From positions 1-17,165 of the forward strand of contig RFXY01000007.1 of the NCBI GenBank assembly GCA_009921385.1: DNA of 17,165 nucleotides, written 5' to 3'. The notes below the pieces were generated by a model. That model was given only the letters and a program-made list of their open reading frames with translations, was not told where the DNA came from and did not search any database. Shown piece by piece: positions 17,096 through 17,165 of this stretch. Source of the stretch: Pseudomonadota bacterium. GTDB lineage: Bacteria; Pseudomonadota; Alphaproteobacteria; Rickettsiales; UBA1997. Position numbers and translations under genes: made by a program. Positions within the stretch are counted from its first letter, which is position 1. The number at the start of each line of letters is the position of its first letter.

Positions 17096-17165
17096 TGGCA
17101 CTGTTGAATTCCAAATTTGTTTTAATTTTTTGCTAGTTTTGAGGAGAAATTTTGGCTATTTTTAG
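17096..17165 (-). mobile_element. MITE-like element, copy 2 (truncated by window end)
   Basis: From TGGCACTGTTG at 17096 to the last base, this is the reverse complement of 13414-13483 with a single mismatch in 70 bases and no gaps. It is preceded by TTA at 17093-17095, as in copy 1. The element continues beyond the window; the rest of the palindrome is expected within about 90 more bases. The two copies lie in inverted orientation with the same end facing dut and the restriction-modification gene. It contains GAGGAG at 17141-17146, the most Shine-Dalgarno-like string noted near a gap, but no following start is visible. Confidence 0.75.

Noticed and set aside
17062..17106. Short direct repeats considered as the start of a CRISPR array
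   Set aside because: There are only two units of about 16 bases 28 bp apart, and they are explained by MITE ends flanked by TTA.
17141..17150. GAGGAG in MITE copy 2 as a ribosome-binding site for a downstream gene
   Set aside because: The same string is present, inverted, in copy 1, so it belongs to the repeat. No start codon with an open frame can be seen before the window ends.

Overview
This window is an AT-rich bacterial chromosome segment with nine protein genes, all on the + strand. The protein features suggest an alphaproteobacterium, perhaps a Rickettsiales- or Holosporales-like lineage. The evidence is a valyl-tRNA synthetase of the archaeal/rickettsial type (GFDDNGLPTE after the HIGH motif), an E3 dihydrolipoamide dehydrogenase resembling alphaproteobacterial PDH-type enzymes, and an alphaproteobacterial style of acetohydroxyacid synthase. 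The genus cannot be fixed from the sequence. None of the eight visible gene starts has a clear Shine-Dalgarno sequence.

Layout. (1) 1-3052: the 3' end of a BamB-like beta-propeller gene, coupled through TAATG to valS. (2) 3065-5373: katG with its own promoter; it encodes a catalase-peroxidase with an N-terminal lipoprotein-type signal, so it probably acts outside the cytoplasm. (3) 5374-5704: the only gap over 300 bp. It holds a 166-bp palindromic repeat, a small inverted repeat and a promoter nearly identical to that of katG. (4) 5705-13333: a tight five-gene run, sucA-lpdA-ilvB-ilvN-tsaD, with gaps of 5, 8, 3 and -4 nt. It combines 2-oxoglutarate dehydrogenase E1, lipoamide dehydrogenase E3, both subunits of acetohydroxyacid synthase and the t6A enzyme TsaD. 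The E2 gene sucB, usual between sucA and lpd, is absent. (5) 13319-17165: an accessory-looking block with dut and a 1019-aa single-chain restriction-modification enzyme (Type IIG/Eco57I-like), bracketed by two inverted copies of a palindromic MITE-like element.

The most interesting part is block 5. The first MITE copy (162 bp, flanked by TTA direct repeats) sits exactly at the 3' end of tsaD and supplies its last three codons and its stop. The second copy starts at 17096 and matches the first at 69 of 70 positions in inverted orientation. Beside the copies lie a 25-bp miniature of the element and a solitary element end. Inside the restriction-modification gene, residues of about 579-892 (back half of the methyltransferase plus target-recognition domain) are encoded by much more AT-rich DNA with many ATA codons, while both flanks look like the host. 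This suggests a past swap of the specificity region. I see no rRNA, tRNA, CRISPR array or transposase gene in the window.
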